In this document: positions 25,508 to 33,568 of the stretch, piece by piece | Layout of the letters: every line of letters starts with the position of its first letter | Numbering within the stretch: the stretch's first letter is position 1 | Assembly: GCF_020782235.1 (NCBI RefSeq) | Contig: NZ_JAJGNO010000010.1 | Span: 62,001-126,000, forward strand | Source: Sphingobium naphthae | GTDB lineage: Bacteria > Pseudomonadota > Alphaproteobacteria > Sphingomonadales > Sphingomonadaceae | Length of the DNA stretch: 64,000 nucleotides | Reading direction: 5' to 3' | Made by a program: the position numbers and the translations under genes | Notes under the pieces: generated by a model | The model's input: the letters and a program-made list of their open reading frames with translations, nothing else | Database searches by the model: none | Told to the model about the DNA's origin: nothing

Positions 25508-26190
25508 GCCGCAGTCTCCTGCTCGCTCTGCTGCCGGAGCCGGTCGATCACGGCAGCGGCATAGGCCGCCGAATTCTCCTTTGCAGCCTTGATGTTGCCC
25601 ACGCCCTTGACGTCGAGGGTGTGCAGCGTCCCGCCCGTGGAGAACATGGTCCGGTACGCTTCCCGGTTGTAGACCGGCACCGGAAGCACCGGAACCTCGT
25701 TGTGGCTGAACTGCGCCTCAATGTCGCTGTAGTTGATCGAACGGAGCGCAGGCGGCAGCTGGGTGAACAGGATCGCATGATCAATTGACCGGCGCGAACT
25801 GCGCGCTGCCCCGCGTACCAGCAGGATCGCCCTCGCCGCCTGCTGCGCGTCGAGATGCGAACCCTTGCAGGGAATGATGACGAGGTCGGACATGCCGATG
25901 GCGAATGTCACGGTCGCTGTGGCCGCACCTTCGAGGTCGACGAGCACGAAGTTCGCGCTCTCCTCGCCCGCTTCGATGAGGTCGCCGATGTCATTTTCGC
26001 TGCGGCAGTTCACAACGGTGATGTTTTCGGGGCGGCCGGGCATTTCGGACCATGCCATGAGCGGCTGATTGGGATCTGCATCGATAATGCAAACCTTGCC
26101 GCCCTGGTCGGCGATTTCGCCTGCCAGCAGAAGGGCTGCGGTCGTTTTCCCAACGCCCCCTTTTGGCGACACGAACGCTATTACAGCCAT
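25504..26190 (-). CDS. parA: ParA-type partition ATPase
   Basis: This 228-residue protein begins with the deviant Walker A motif SPKGGVGKTT at residues 8-17, with the signature lysine at K10 and the P-loop lysine at K15. Then come the Walker A' aspartate in IIDADPNQPL and the Walker B region in NFVLVDLEGA. It has no N-terminal helix-turn-helix, so it belongs to type Ib ParA proteins, which move plasmids on a nucleoid gradient. The ATG at 26190 has GAAGGA upstream and begins right at the P-loop strand, so the 26-residue extension to 26268 is unlikely. It is the first gene of the partition operon, downstream of a 500-base control region with inverted and direct repeats. Confidence 0.9.
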   Translation of the reverse strand: MAVIAFVSPKGGVGKTTAALLLAGEIADQGGKVCIIDADPNQPLMAWSEMPGRPENITVVNCRSENDIGDLIEAGEESANFVLVDLEGAATATVTFAIGMSDLVIIPCKGSHLDAQQAARAILLVRGAARSSRRSIDHAILFTQLPPALRSINYSDIEAQFSHNEVPVLPVPVYNREAYRTMFSTGGTLHTLDVKGVGNIKAAKENSAAYAAAVIDRLRQQSEQETAA

Positions 26191-26287
26191 AGCTTCCTTC
26201 AACCTTTCCAGTGGCGTTCTAATAGACAGGCCATAGCTATCCGGCCGACATTTAATTGCTTCGGACAATCTATCAGGCAGGTCGTTT

Positions 26288-26382
26288 GCGCCTATGAGAT
26301 AGGCGCCGCAAGCCTAGCACATTGCCAGTTTGATGCATCTTTATAGCCGCCGGGCGGTTAGGCGCAAGCCATTTTACGCCTA
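26288..26382. promoter_or_regulatory. Two inverted repeats upstream of parA
   Basis: The gap 26191-26708 holds no gene. Two inverted repeats with the same half-site occur in it. GCGCCTA-TGAGA-TAGGCGC lies at 26288-26306, and TAGGCG with CGCCTA around 12 bases lies at 26359-26382. A third copy of the half-site pair lies at 18107-18131. They are good candidates for binding sites of the RHH partner (operator or centromere) or for another plasmid regulator. Confidence 0.5.
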
Positions 26383-26550
26383 CATTATAGACTCCATCTA
26401 GGCTGATTAAAGCTGCACCCTAGCTATTCGCAATGCATGGCGCAGCAACCCTATAGGCACTGCAAAGCCACCAGATCGCTTTTTCATATCTGTCGCGCAG
26501 CTTCAAAGAAGCTACCCAGAAGCAACTTGCATCCTATCAGCTATTTTTCG

Positions 26551-26625
26551 GGTAGCTAAAAACATGCCCCTGCAACGGCCACCCGGGCGGAAGGGCAGGG
26601 CAACATTCTAGGTAGCTAGAAACAT
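26551..26625. repeat. Direct repeat, 15 bases, 60-base period
   Basis: GGTAGCTAnAAACAT occurs at 26551-26565 and at 26611-26625, exactly 60 bases apart. A reversed partial copy (AGCTACCC) is at 26510-26517. The repeats sit 360-435 bases upstream of parA and beyond the end of the next gene. They may be part of the centromere or of a promoter control site. Confidence 0.45.
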
Positions 26626-26708
26626 CATAAAAGCAACGCGTACGCATTCTGGCCGATGGCCAAACGATGAAAAATCCTGACAGGGGAGGGCAGGGGGGCG
26701 GTAGTCCG

Positions 26709-27980
26709 TCAGCCACACACCCCGATGAAAAAGCGCTCCAGTGCGCCACCTGTGAGATGTCGGTCACTCAGATCCAGCACAGAGCCGAACTGTTGAATCA
26801 AGGCTCGCCGGCTCTCCGAAACGCCGCCGGCGCCCTTCAGCCCACTATAGTCAACGCCCCAGCTATGGACCTCGCCCGTGGTCTGCGAACACGCTTCGAC
26901 CCACAGATCCGGCCGCCCAGGTCCAAGCGGCGTCAGTCGATCGAAAATCGGACGTTCGACCGCGAGGTCGATTCCACGTCGGGAGAGGGCCAACTGAACT
27001 TTCAGAAACTCACGCAGCACCGAGCGCTCGAGCTCGGAATCGACCGGAACGAACCTGTGCCCGGACAGGACCGGCTGCGCATAGGCCCGCAACGGCGCGA
27101 AACCTCGTTTCTCCGGATATTCACCGACGACTATGATGACGAGATACGGTCCTTTCACGGGCTCCCCGCGCCTGGACGGAGACTGAACCCTGTTAGCGAC
27201 CCGGATCGGCTCACACCCCGCAGCGAATACCTCATGCCCCTGAATACGATCTGCAAAGACAATGAGGAAACCCTGGGGCGCGTGGCCCTGCGGCCAACGA
27301 TCCGCCAGCTCGCGAAGGACCGCATAGGCCCGACGGCTATGCAATGCCTGGCCGTGCGTCCACAGTACGCGGGTAAGCTCCATCGAAGGCGCGACCTCAA
27401 TCGCACCTGCAACCCGCTCGAGCATCGAGAACTGCTCCTTGATCGAACCAGGAGCGAATTCAAGACGATGCGTGCCAGCCAGGTCCAGCAAACGCCATAA
27501 CAGCCGAGCGAGACGGGGCAGGGACCCTTGCCGGGTTCGATCATCGGTGGCGTCGCTGCCAGGCCTTTGCGCCAGTTTCTCCGGCGCCGGACGCAGGACC
27601 TCGAAAAAGCCATCTGCAGGATCACTCCGCTCGCTGGCCCGGCGCACTTCCGAGAGCCTGTTTGTCGCCTGATCGCGAAAGAACGGGCAATCAAGTCGAT
27701 GATCGGGCCGTTTCGAACCGGTGAGCCGGCGAAGGTAGAAGGTCTCCGCTTCCGAAAGATAGGCAGGGGTCAGGATCGGGGGACTATTTCGATCACCCAG
27801 ACAATCGCAGGCGATCCATTTAGCGCCGATGCGCGCCTGCTGCACCAGCATGATGCCGGCCTCTTCATCGCCGCGATCTCCGGTTCCGATATACCAGCGA
27901 ACGAGAGCGGCGCGCAGCGGTGAGGGGAGGGCGATCCTTCCCGTGTCGATGCCGTTCTTTTCGCGATCCACCAACCACAT
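26709..27980 (-). CDS. Conserved plasmid protein of unknown function, 423 residues
   Basis: No family is assigned with confidence. The ATG at 27980 is preferred; a TTG further up (28049) would add 23 hydrophobic residues that could be a signal or anchor. Near residue 55-100 a C-D-C pair is followed by FYLRRLTGSKRPDHR and DCPFF, which could be a zinc-binding unit of the type seen at the N-terminus of DUF1173 plasmid proteins. The C-terminal 150 residues are alpha/beta (YLVIIVVGEYPE, IFDRLTPLGPGRPDLWVEA). The final RPDLWVEA could be part of a nuclease-like fold. It lies between the partition region and the divergent transglycosylase gene, where sphingomonad plasmids keep backbone genes. Confidence 0.55.
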   Translation of the reverse strand: MWLVDREKNGIDTGRIALPSPLRAALVRWYIGTGDRGDEEAGIMLVQQARIGAKWIACDCLGDRNSPPILTPAYLSEAETFYLRRLTGSKRPDHRLDCPFFRDQATNRLSEVRRASERSDPADGFFEVLRPAPEKLAQRPGSDATDDRTRQGSLPRLARLLWRLLDLAGTHRLEFAPGSIKEQFSMLERVAGAIEVAPSMELTRVLWTHGQALHSRRAYAVLRELADRWPQGHAPQGFLIVFADRIQGHEVFAAGCEPIRVANRVQSPSRRGEPVKGPYLVIIVVGEYPEKRGFAPLRAYAQPVLSGHRFVPVDSELERSVLREFLKVQLALSRRGIDLAVERPIFDRLTPLGPGRPDLWVEACSQTTGEVHSWGVDYSGLKGAGGVSESRRALIQQFGSVLDLSDRHLTGGALERFFIGVCG

Positions 27981-28089
27981 GACGCTTGCTCTCGCCACAC
28001 CAGCAAGAAGGCTCACGCAACCTCGAAGCGTTGACAACCAGAATCGCAATGACGTCCACTTCCATCACACCCTTTGATCAGGACGCCTC

Positions 28090-29025
28090 ATGAGATCCTA
28101 TCTGCTTGCCTCGATGTTCGGCCTTGCGACTTTTGCGGCACCGCCGACGTCACATGCTCAGCACACCACATACCTTAGAACCGCCCAGGTTCTCGAGATG
28201 GGGTCGGCCGAGCCCAAGCGCTTTGATACTGGGGAGGGGAGGGCGCTTCCGCTACAGCTTCCGCTACAAGCCCCGCCCTCGTCGCCGCTGTTTCAGATCC
28301 ACGACCTAAGCCGGCGCTGGGTGGAGTTTCAAATGCAGGGCGAATTTTCAGCGGATGGGCGAACGACCACCGCAGACAGCCGCGCCGCGCTAGATATTGG
28401 GGTAGGGGAGGGGGGACCAATGGGCGTTAACCCCGTCAGCGCCATCGCTGTGCCTTCGTGGATGCGCGCTCAGCCGGATGCTTTTGCATCCGTGCCTCCT
28501 GTAGACCCTGTCTGTCAGGCCTCCCAATATTCTCCAAGCAGGCTGCTTCGACCGGCTGAGGAAATGCGACGGCAAATCTATTTCGGCCTTATGAGCCAGA
28601 TCGCCTGCACTTACGGCATACCAGTTGGTCTCTTCGACGCCATGATCATCCAGGAAAGTCGCTACGACGCCTCGATCTACTCGCCCAAGCAAGCCTATGG
28701 CCTGACGCAGCTCATGCCTGCGACAGCGCTCGGTCTAGGGGTCAATCGCTATGATGTGGAAGGAAATCTGCGGGGTGGCGCCACATATCTGCGCCAGCAG
28801 CTCGATCGCTTTGGCCACTATCACCTGGCGCTGGCCGCTTACAATGCAGGCCCTGGCAGGGTGAAGAATGGGAGAATTCCGCGCATATCCGAGACCCAAA
28901 ACTATGTCTCGAACATCCTGTCCAACTGGACGATGCTGACGGGCCTACACAGACGATCGAGCATTGTGACCGGCGCTGCAGCGGTCCCGGCTTCCGACCG
29001 GACCGTCTCTGTCACGCGCTTTTGA
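28090..29025 (+). CDS. Lytic transglycosylase, VirB1/TrbN-like
   Basis: This is a 311-residue protein with a Sec signal peptide (cleavage likely after SHA near residue 25). A long variable segment is followed by an SLT domain from about residue 165. IIQESRYDASIYSPKQAYGLTQLMPATA holds the catalytic glutamate (near 189) and the G-L-T-Q-L-M-P motif, and ALAAYNAGPGRV holds the conserved AYNAG. Such enzymes cleave peptidoglycan to let the conjugation channel cross the wall, like F Orf169 or VirB1. It is away from the tra operon and next to repA, convergent with it, with no gap. Confidence 0.9.
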   Translation: MRSYLLASMFGLATFAAPPTSHAQHTTYLRTAQVLEMGSAEPKRFDTGEGRALPLQLPLQAPPSSPLFQIHDLSRRWVEFQMQGEFSADGRTTTADSRAALDIGVGEGGPMGVNPVSAIAVPSWMRAQPDAFASVPPVDPVCQASQYSPSRLLRPAEEMRRQIYFGLMSQIACTYGIPVGLFDAMIIQESRYDASIYSPKQAYGLTQLMPATALGLGVNRYDVEGNLRGGATYLRQQLDRFGHYHLALAAYNAGPGRVKNGRIPRISETQNYVSNILSNWTMLTGLHRRSSIVTGAAAVPASDRTVSVTRF

Positions 29026-29922
29026 TCAGGCGGCGATCGCTTCGTACACGGAGGGCAAGATCGTCACGAGTTCGCGCGGCCGCTCCGCCAGCGTCACAAT
29101 CGTCTCGGATGCCTTGGCCCGCTTGGACGTCCCTTCCGTGTTTTCGCGGACAGTTACGGTATATTGGGGGAGGGCGTTCTGCTCCTCCATCTCCATGAGC
29201 TGCGCCTTGAACTTCCTGATTGCGGTGCGCGTGCCGACCGCCGCGTAGAGTTCATCAAGCGGCACCGCATAGGGACCCTCATCGCAGTGTGAACGCGCGA
29301 TCTCGTAAATGCGCCGCTCGATGAGCCCGAGACGGAAGTAATCATGGTGATAGCTATAGATCTGCTGATCCCGCTGGATCGCGCGAAAGAGGAAATCACA
29401 GAGTCGCAACTTCACCGCACGCAGACGCTCAATGCCCGTGGTCGATCCATCGTCGTAAACGGCCTGGGCATTTTCTACCCATGAGAACCATCCACGGTGA
29501 ATCTGGCCGCCTGTTTTGAGGTTTGTCTGGATCTGGGTGCCCTGCAGCCGTGAGAGCGCCTCGTTGAAGCGATCATAATTTCGCTTGCCAGGATTTCGCG
29601 TCCCGGTGGCCCGGAAAAAGTCGTGCGCGGTGAACACGATTTCCTGTGTCACTTCCTCACCGCGGCGCATGCGCTCACAGATCAGCGAAGCGCCGTAAAG
29701 CAGGATTTCCTTGTCATACATCGTCGCGATCCCGCCGCCTCCGGCGCGGATTTTGATTGAGGTGCTGCCGACACTATGCTCGATCTCGTCGAGGAGGGTT
29801 TTCTTCTCGAGCGCGAAGAACGGGAAATCCATGATCGAGCGCTCGCCCCGGATTTCACCTCTCAGCGGGCAGTCCAACGGAAGGACCCCTTGCTGTTCGA
29901 CATTATTGCGTACCTGAGCCAT
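29026..29922 (-). CDS. repA: Plasmid replication initiator RepA (RPA family)
   Basis: This 298-residue protein matches the layout of RepA initiators of the RPA type (PF10134) found in sphingomonad megaplasmids: LEKKTLLDEIEHS, the IATMYDKEILLYGASLI segment, AHDFFRATGTRNPGKRNYDRFNEALSRL with a winged-helix character, and SYHHDYFRLGLIERRIYEIARSHCD with the second winged helix. It should bind iterons at the origin and recruit host DnaA/DnaB. GGAGG lies ten bases before the ATG. The 380-base region upstream carries four copies of an 18-base repeat that are probably its targets and also its autoregulatory operators. Confidence 0.85.
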   Translation of the reverse strand: MAQVRNNVEQQGVLPLDCPLRGEIRGERSIMDFPFFALEKKTLLDEIEHSVGSTSIKIRAGGGGIATMYDKEILLYGASLICERMRRGEEVTQEIVFTAHDFFRATGTRNPGKRNYDRFNEALSRLQGTQIQTNLKTGGQIHRGWFSWVENAQAVYDDGSTTGIERLRAVKLRLCDFLFRAIQRDQQIYSYHHDYFRLGLIERRIYEIARSHCDEGPYAVPLDELYAAVGTRTAIRKFKAQLMEMEEQNALPQYTVTVRENTEGTSKRAKASETIVTLAERPRELVTILPSVYEAIAA

Positions 29923-29993
29923 TGCGGGGCGTCCTCCGTGGCCCCCATTTGTACCGATTTTAGGGCTGCCCGCCTAGCACCCACGATAGGATG

Positions 29994-30235
29994 TGTCCGC
30001 GAAAGCACTAAAATTGCTCGATTCATCCTTGCCCAAGCGTCCCCGAAAACACGCTGTCCCGAGGGATGACCGCGAGTCTTACGTGGCAAAAATCGGGTAG
30101 TACCGAAAACGGTTAGTGCTTTCGCGGACATATCCACCGGGGAAAAGCTGGCGAGGGAATCGGGATCGGGTGCAGTTAGTGCTTTCACGGACGTTTCCCT
30201 CGCTCGGAGCGGCTCTCTTCGTGCTTTCGCGGACA
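29994..30235. repeat. Iteron cluster 1, four copies between repA and repC
   Basis: The 18-base repeat TTAGTGCTTTCGCGGACA occurs at 29994-30011 (minus orientation), 30113-30130, 30176-30193 (two changes) and 30218-30235 (one change). The last three are 63 and 42 bases apart, multiples of 21, so they lie on the same face of the helix. The gap 29923-30304 has no gene and is the promoter region of repA. The repeats should bind an initiator and may be part of the origin of replication. Confidence 0.8.
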
Positions 30236-30304
30236 CTTCGGCTCCGAACCGCCATAGCGGACAAACCATAAACTCATGTTTTTCCGAGGCTTAACGAACA
30301 TACA

Positions 30305-31609
30305 TCACGCAAACTGCGAAGATGCTTCGCGAAGGCCATGATAGGTCTTGCCCAAGTGCAGCGCGCCCGAAAGCGCCTTCTCGTTCATTCCACGAAGGTA
30401 AGCTCCAGGCCGCCGGACCTCGCCGCTCATGGCCTTGTAGACGGTGGCGATCACAGCAGCAGCCGCGCCGTGCTGACCCATGATTCGACACGCTTCGCGC
30501 CAGGCATGGAGGCTGATCGCATGCTGGCCGACGAGGCCCTCGGCGATACTGACAAGGCGGCCCCAGGCGCGCGGGCCAGGGTCGAGATCCCAGATAAGTT
30601 CGGGGCAGGCCTTTGCCACGAAGCCCGGATCGATCCCGTGCCGATCAAGGTCATCCTCGACCGCGCTCTTGGGAGCGAGGAGAGCGATATCCCAGGCCTC
30701 ACTACTTCTTCCTGCCAAGCCTCTACTCGTAACTGCGTTAGCAGTTTGAAGTTGGGTTGTAGTTGTAGAGTGAACGAAATTCATTTCGTCCTTGGGTGAA
30801 GGATTCATAGTTTCAAAGGCAGGGTTTTCGGCTGTTTCCTGCGCCTTTCCTGCAGTCAGGGCATCATCGACTGCGCCTTGGAACAGATCGACCCGCTTAG
30901 TCAGCAACGCCACGCAGCGAACGAGCTGGTCGATATTCCTGCTGCCGCGGATATGGGTCACGGCCATGCGCACCAGATCGACCTCATGCTCAGCGTCAAT
31001 GCCGTCCAGCATGTGATAGGAACAGGTTTCAGCCAACATCCGGGTACGCCGGCGTAGTGCTGCGATGGTCTTACGCAGCCGTTCGATCTCGCGATCTTCG
31101 GCTTCCCCTTTCGCAGCGATCGCTTCGAACTCCTGGGCTCGCGCAGCCAAGGGGCTCAGATCGAAACCATAGCTCCAAAGAATCTTTCCATCAGCAGCGC
31201 GAAGACCGCCGCGATGACCGTTTGCACTGTCCTTGGGGGTGAGCAGGCCGTGTTCAACCGCGGCGCGAACATAGTTCTGCACTTGCCGGACGCTGACACC
31301 CAGCTTTACCGAGAGGGTTTCATTACGCGGCCAGACGCACGGGGTCTGCCCCGGTGCCCAGTCCTGCGACCGCGAGAAGGCCACAAGAACATCCATAAGG
31401 CTGACCACATTGCGGGGCACGCCCATATAAGGCGCTGCGCGCTTCAGCTTGTTCAGCAAGCGAGAAGGCGAGAGGCCTTCCTGCCCCTCGAAGCCCTTGG
31501 CGAGCTTGTCGACGATGGCGTTGAACTGACTGTAGCGGCGCAAACCGCTCGGTCTCATGGGCGCAAGTTCCCCCATTCGGCACTCCCTATCGGAATGCCG
31601 TTCGGACAT
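30305..31609 (-). CDS. repC: RepC-like replication initiator
   Basis: This 434-residue protein reads like alphaproteobacterial RepC: TPCVWPRNETLSVKLGVSVRQVQNYVRAAVEHGLL is the winged helix-turn-helix, followed by SANGHRGGLRAADGKILWSYGFDLSPLAARAQEF, the conserved middle, and a C-terminal domain with YLRGMNEKA. In repABC plasmids RepC opens an origin within its own gene and its level is set by a small antisense RNA. Here there are no adjacent repA/repB partition genes, so it is a stand-alone RepC beside an unrelated RPA-type RepA. Iterons flank it on both sides and a promoter-plus-terminator unit lies antisense in its leader. Confidence 0.85.
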   Translation of the reverse strand: MSERHSDRECRMGELAPMRPSGLRRYSQFNAIVDKLAKGFEGQEGLSPSRLLNKLKRAAPYMGVPRNVVSLMDVLVAFSRSQDWAPGQTPCVWPRNETLSVKLGVSVRQVQNYVRAAVEHGLLTPKDSANGHRGGLRAADGKILWSYGFDLSPLAARAQEFEAIAAKGEAEDREIERLRKTIAALRRRTRMLAETCSYHMLDGIDAEHEVDLVRMAVTHIRGSRNIDQLVRCVALLTKRVDLFQGAVDDALTAGKAQETAENPAFETMNPSPKDEMNFVHSTTTTQLQTANAVTSRGLAGRSSEAWDIALLAPKSAVEDDLDRHGIDPGFVAKACPELIWDLDPGPRAWGRLVSIAEGLVGQHAISLHAWREACRIMGQHGAAAAVIATVYKAMSGEVRRPGAYLRGMNEKALSGALHLGKTYHGLREASSQFA

Positions 31610-31640
31610 GACTATCCGCTGCGCGAAACGCGCTTCGAAC

Positions 31641-31728
31641 TTGTCTAGATCGGGGAGATAGGCTAAACTGCGCTTGCTACAGTGAGTTTATCTCATCCCC
31701 GAAAAGCCCGGCCTAGTGCCGGGTTTTT
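31641..31728 (+). ncRNA. Candidate counter-transcribed RNA controlling repC
   Basis: On the plus strand, opposite the repC leader, TTGTCT (31641-31646) and TAAACT (31664-31669) are 17 bases apart and form a good sigma-70-like promoter. About 55 bases later a terminator hairpin (CCCGGC-CTAGT-GCCGGG, 31707-31723) is followed by TTTTT. The predicted RNA, about 31676-31728, has a small TGAG...CTCA hairpin before the terminator. No plus-strand gene is present there, so this terminator has no other obvious use. Size, position and form match the ctRNA of repABC plasmids, which blocks RepC translation and causes incompatibility. Sequence identity with a known ctRNA has not been tested. Confidence 0.6.
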
Positions 31729-31899
31729 CATGTCGTCACGGCCACTCCATCACACTTTGGTCCATGAGCAGCGGGCGCGAGCGTGAACGCGGCCGTACTC
31801 CCATGCCAGCACGGTCCGACATCGATCGGACAGAATCGGGCTGATATGGATTCGCGACCACACTGTTACCGGCCGACAACGATCATGCGAGTGTGAGGA

Positions 31900-32068
31900 T
31901 TCGTGCTTTCGCGGACGAACTCTGTGATCTTGCACAGTTTTTATAGTGATATCGGAGACAAACCGTCGTGGGTTAGTGCTTTTACAGACACTTTGCCCAT
32001 TAGTGCTTTCGGGGACATTGCTCTCTACAGCACGATACGAAGATTTCGACTTAGTGATTTCGCGGACA
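31900..32068 (+). repeat. Iteron cluster 2, five copies upstream of repC
   Basis: Further copies of the 18-base repeat lie at 31900-31917, 31943-31960 (degenerate, 13 of 18 matching), 31973-31990, 32000-32017 and 32051-32068, all in plus orientation. Together with cluster 1 they flank the repC gene. They overlap the region where the repC promoter and the end of the small regulator gene lie. This suggests the same initiator binds on both sides of repC, perhaps allowing looping or handcuffing control of copy number. Confidence 0.8.
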
Positions 32069-32088
32069 CTCGAAGTCCAGTTGATCGG

Positions 32089-32616
32089 CTACCCACGAAG
32101 ATCGTATCGATCTTCAAATATTTGTTCGCGCCGGCGCAGGACATTGGTCACTTCATGGACCATGCGCTTGATGACGACGGTCTGCAATTGCGGTGCCCAG
32201 TCCTTGCGGACTTCCGAGCCATCCAGCCCATCGATTTCCGCCAGAGCCTGAATGAGGCTCGCGGGAAGTTCCTTGAACAGGTTGGCCAGCATCGCGATGA
32301 GCGCAACATAGCGTTCATCCGCCAAAACCTTCTGATCGCGGATACTCTCGACCTTGATAATCGCCTGGATCAAATCGATCTCCAGCGCCTCAAGCAGGAC
32401 GCGGAATTCGGACAGCGTTATCGACGCACGCTCTGCACAGTTGGAGTGAAGGATCCGTCCCAATCTGCTTTTGCTGATGCCAGCCCTCATGGAGAGGGAA
32501 CGTAGGCTGATATCTTTTGCCTGCATCGCGCGCTGGATGAGCGCGATGTACAGGTGCCCATCCGCTTCCTGAGCGACGGCTCCCCCTATAGGCTCGATCG
32601 CAGCTAGGCTCGACAT
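32089..32616 (-). CDS. XRE-like helix-turn-helix regulator
   Basis: This 175-residue protein has a typical helix-turn-helix in the first half, ISLRSLSMRAGISKSRLGRILHS, followed by ITLSEFRVLLEALEIDL as in XRE/Cro-type repressors. The C-terminal part is helical (LPASLIQALAEIDGL, MVHEVTNVLRRREQIFEDRY) and could mediate dimers. The stop lies 21 bases from iteron cluster 2, upstream of repC in the same direction. A role in regulating replication or the adjoining transfer region is likely but not shown. Confidence 0.65.
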   Translation of the reverse strand: MSSLAAIEPIGGAVAQEADGHLYIALIQRAMQAKDISLRSLSMRAGISKSRLGRILHSNCAERASITLSEFRVLLEALEIDLIQAIIKVESIRDQKVLADERYVALIAMLANLFKELPASLIQALAEIDGLDGSEVRKDWAPQLQTVVIKRMVHEVTNVLRRREQIFEDRYDLRG

Positions 32617-32757
32617 ATTCCCCCTGTCCTGGGTGGGACTATGTCACCACAAGATCAAAAGCTTGTACCCTTGGCAAGCTTTTCACGTCGGATCGGACTA
32701 TCGCACAGACCGCGATTGTAACAGATCGTTGCTATACGCGGTGTCTGCAGCCTGATC

Positions 32758-33162
32758 TTAGGAGTCTACGACATCTTCGATGCCGATATTTCCTAGTATG
32801 CGTTTCGAATGATGTTCAGCGACGAAGTCGAAAAATAGGATCGAGAGCATGTCGCCCATGGTGAGGGTCATCCCGAGAAGGTTAGCGAAACGACGCTTTT
32901 CCTCCACCAGTCGGTCTGCGCTCGCTCTCGGAATGCTCAAATGAATGCGGATTGGCCCCTTGGATTCGACTACGTTGAAGTGCGCGCGGACATCTGCGGG
33001 GTCGAGACGGGTGAGGGGAAGTGCCGGAATTCGGGCATTCACGAGACTAGCGACAGTCTCGAAACGAAGGGTTTCATTCGAGCGCAGCCGTAGGCTCTCG
33101 CTCGCGAGCCGGAACAGAAGTTCGGACACGTCCAACGCATAACTGCGCGTATCACCTGCCAT
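32758..33162 (-). CDS. Putative ribbon-helix-helix DNA-binding protein
   Basis: This is a 134-residue protein from the ATG at 33162; the frame opens further up at 33225 but without a better start. A strand (PIRIHLSIPRA) followed by two long helices (ADRLVEEKRRFANLLG and MGDMLSILFFDFVAEHH) suits an RHH fold, although no family match is claimed. It is divergent from the tra operon and faces the cluster of GTCCC/GGGAC half-sites. Proteins in this place, such as TraM and TraY in F, bind oriT and the tra promoter. The link to the half-sites is inference. Confidence 0.45.
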   Translation of the reverse strand: MAGDTRSYALDVSELLFRLASESLRLRSNETLRFETVASLVNARIPALPLTRLDPADVRAHFNVVESKGPIRIHLSIPRASADRLVEEKRRFANLLGMTLTMGDMLSILFFDFVAEHHSKRILGNIGIEDVVDS

Positions 33163-33342
33163 CAATCCGTTCCTGCCAAACTTAACTGTTCCTGACGATC
33201 CGGGTCGGCAGCCAACATTCCTCACCCCCTCTTACACGAGGCCATACTACCTTACAATCAATGGGAAGGTTCACCCCGTACGATGCTGGGCGAATCGCAA
33301 TTTCGTCTGGTGTCGGTCGTCATTCCTATCAGAAAAGGTTCT

Positions 33343-33413
33343 GGGACGGACTGTCCCCGCATCGCGGTCACCGCGTCCCAAATTTGGGACGCCATGTCCC
33401 AGTTAGAGGGACA
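33343..33413. promoter_or_regulatory. Cluster of six GTCCC/GGGAC half-sites upstream of the tra operon
   Basis: Half-sites lie at 33343, 33353, 33375, 33386, 33396 and 33408, mostly 10-12 bases apart and so on the same helix face. The middle pair forms a perfect 20-base palindrome, 33373-33392 (GCGTCCCAAATTTGGGACGC). The flanking pairs are GGGAC-5-GTCCC and TGTCCC-7-GGGACA. The surrounding gap 33163-33568 has no convincing gene. This is the expected place for the tra promoter control site and perhaps for oriT. No nick site is recognised. Confidence 0.65.
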
Positions 33414-33568
33414 GCGGATTCGGGTCCTTGGCCTTTTGCCTTCCTTTTGAGGAAATCGCGCGGCTTCCCACCGAGCTCCTTCATCCGCTGCTTGAGCGTC
33501 CGCGGTTCCGATGCACCCTTCCGAAGGGGCGGGGAAATGGCCGCGCCCTGAGCAAGGGATCTGTCTCG

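Noticed and set aside
29994..32068. Regular repeats looking like a CRISPR array
   Set aside because: The repeats are 18 bases, in mixed orientation and with unequal spacing, and flank a replication gene with no cas genes. They are iterons.
31903..32505. Plus-strand frame of 200 codons across iteron cluster 2
   Set aside because: It is antisense to the XRE-like regulator and to the iterons. The reverse reading gives a clear helix-turn-helix protein.
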